A DNA stretch of 64,000 nucleotides from Actinomycetes bacterium (GTDB lineage: Bacteria > Actinomycetota > Acidimicrobiia > Acidimicrobiales > Ilumatobacteraceae): positions 1 to 64,000 of the forward strand of contig JAIXWJ010000074.1 of NCBI GenBank assembly GCA_027491335.1, written 5' to 3'. Made by a program: the position numbers and the translations under genes. Each line of letters begins with the position of its first letter. Position 1 is the stretch's first letter. Of the stretch, positions 63,745 to 64,000 are shown one piece after another. The notes below the pieces were generated by a model. It saw only the letters and a list, made by a program, of their open reading frames with translations, was not told the origin of the DNA and did no database searches.

Positions 63745-64000
63745 GTGAAGTCTCCCGCCGAACTCACCGAGACCTTCCGGGCCAACGGGCTCAAGGTCAC
63801 TCCGCAGCGTCAGTTGCTGTTCGGGCTGATGCACGGCAACACCGTCCATCCCACGGCCGAGGCACTGTTCGCCGAGGCGAGCGCGCGAATGCCCGGAATC
63901 TCGCTGCGCACGGTGTACCAGACCCTCACCGATCTGGCGTCCATGGGCGAGCTTCGCCTCATCGACGTGGGCACCGGCGCCACGCGGTTCGATCCCAACA
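63745..64000 (+). CDS. Fur-family metalloregulator, N-terminal part
   Basis: The first 85 residues are visible before the right edge. A winged helix-turn-helix of the Fur family is clear: FRANGLKVTPQRQLLFGLM, then HPTAEALFAEA and ISLRTVYQTLTDLASMGEL. Metal-site residues that separate Fur, PerR, Zur and Nur are beyond the window. It starts at GTG 63745 with TATTTT 7 bases upstream. Confidence 0.88.
   Translation, partial: MKSPAELTETFRANGLKVTPQRQLLFGLMHGNTVHPTAEALFAEASARMPGISLRTVYQTLTDLASMGELRLIDVGTGATRFDPN

Overview
The window is a gene-dense, GC-rich chromosomal segment of an actinobacterium, most likely of the class Acidimicrobiia (an Ilumatobacter-like lineage; moderate confidence). Evidence: mycothiol synthase (MshD), a lexA / LysM gene / nrdR neighbourhood as in other Actinobacteria, a B12-dependent ribonucleotide reductase, DUF3499, a DDN-like deazaflavin oxidoreductase, a secreted protein with actinobacterial beta-type repeats, and GAAC-N4-GTTC SOS boxes. 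I see no transposase, integrase, phage gene, CRISPR array, tRNA or 16S/23S/5S rRNA, so this is core rather than mobile DNA.

Layout. 1-10 kb: RCC1-repeat protein (cut by the left edge), FkbM methyltransferase, DUF3499 protein, SRPBCC protein, ABC ATPase, M23 peptidase, phosphotransferase + DUF6285 pair, rlmN, M3 peptidase and mshD. 10-20.6 kb: nth, then a tightly coupled hisC-hisB-hisH-hisA-hisF-mmuM run with 4-base start/stop overlaps, an aldo/keto reductase, a divergent hydrolase / GroES-like pair, hisI, trpE and ygfZ. 20.6-36 kb: M50 peptidase, ppdK, AIM24 protein, terC, dnaG, primary sigma factor, miaB, miaA, dapF, hflX and dapC: replication, transcription, tRNA modification and lysine/peptidoglycan precursor genes. 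35.9-43.5 kb: a DNA-damage and dNTP-supply block: lexA, a LysM membrane protein resembling SOS cell-division inhibitors, nrdR, a molybdopterin oxidoreductase and nrdJ, with LexA boxes and NrdR-like boxes in the intergenic DNA. 43.5-56 kb: lipid and acyl-CoA genes, ribosome rescue (arfB), alanine dehydrogenase, SDR, VWA protein, secreted M15 peptidase, thymidine kinase and P450. 56-64 kb: RNase P RNA, two ferritin-like proteins, a glycerol operon (glpD, AGPS-like flavoenzyme, membrane protein, glpK) and a Fur-family gene cut by the right edge.

Two features run through the whole window. First, about 29 protein genes have a TANNNT hexamer ending 6-9 bases before the start codon, which implies widespread leaderless transcription. 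The RNase P RNA gene shows the same spacing to its predicted 5' end and serves as an internal calibration. Second, packing is extreme: stop codons double as -10 elements, convergent genes overlap, and one 10-bp palindrome seems to supply -10 elements to two divergent genes. Other unusual items are two copies of a palindromic intergenic repeat, a three-segment GGAGG/CCTCC/GGAGG switch over a ribosome binding site, and a run of ten G-tracts between glpD and fur.
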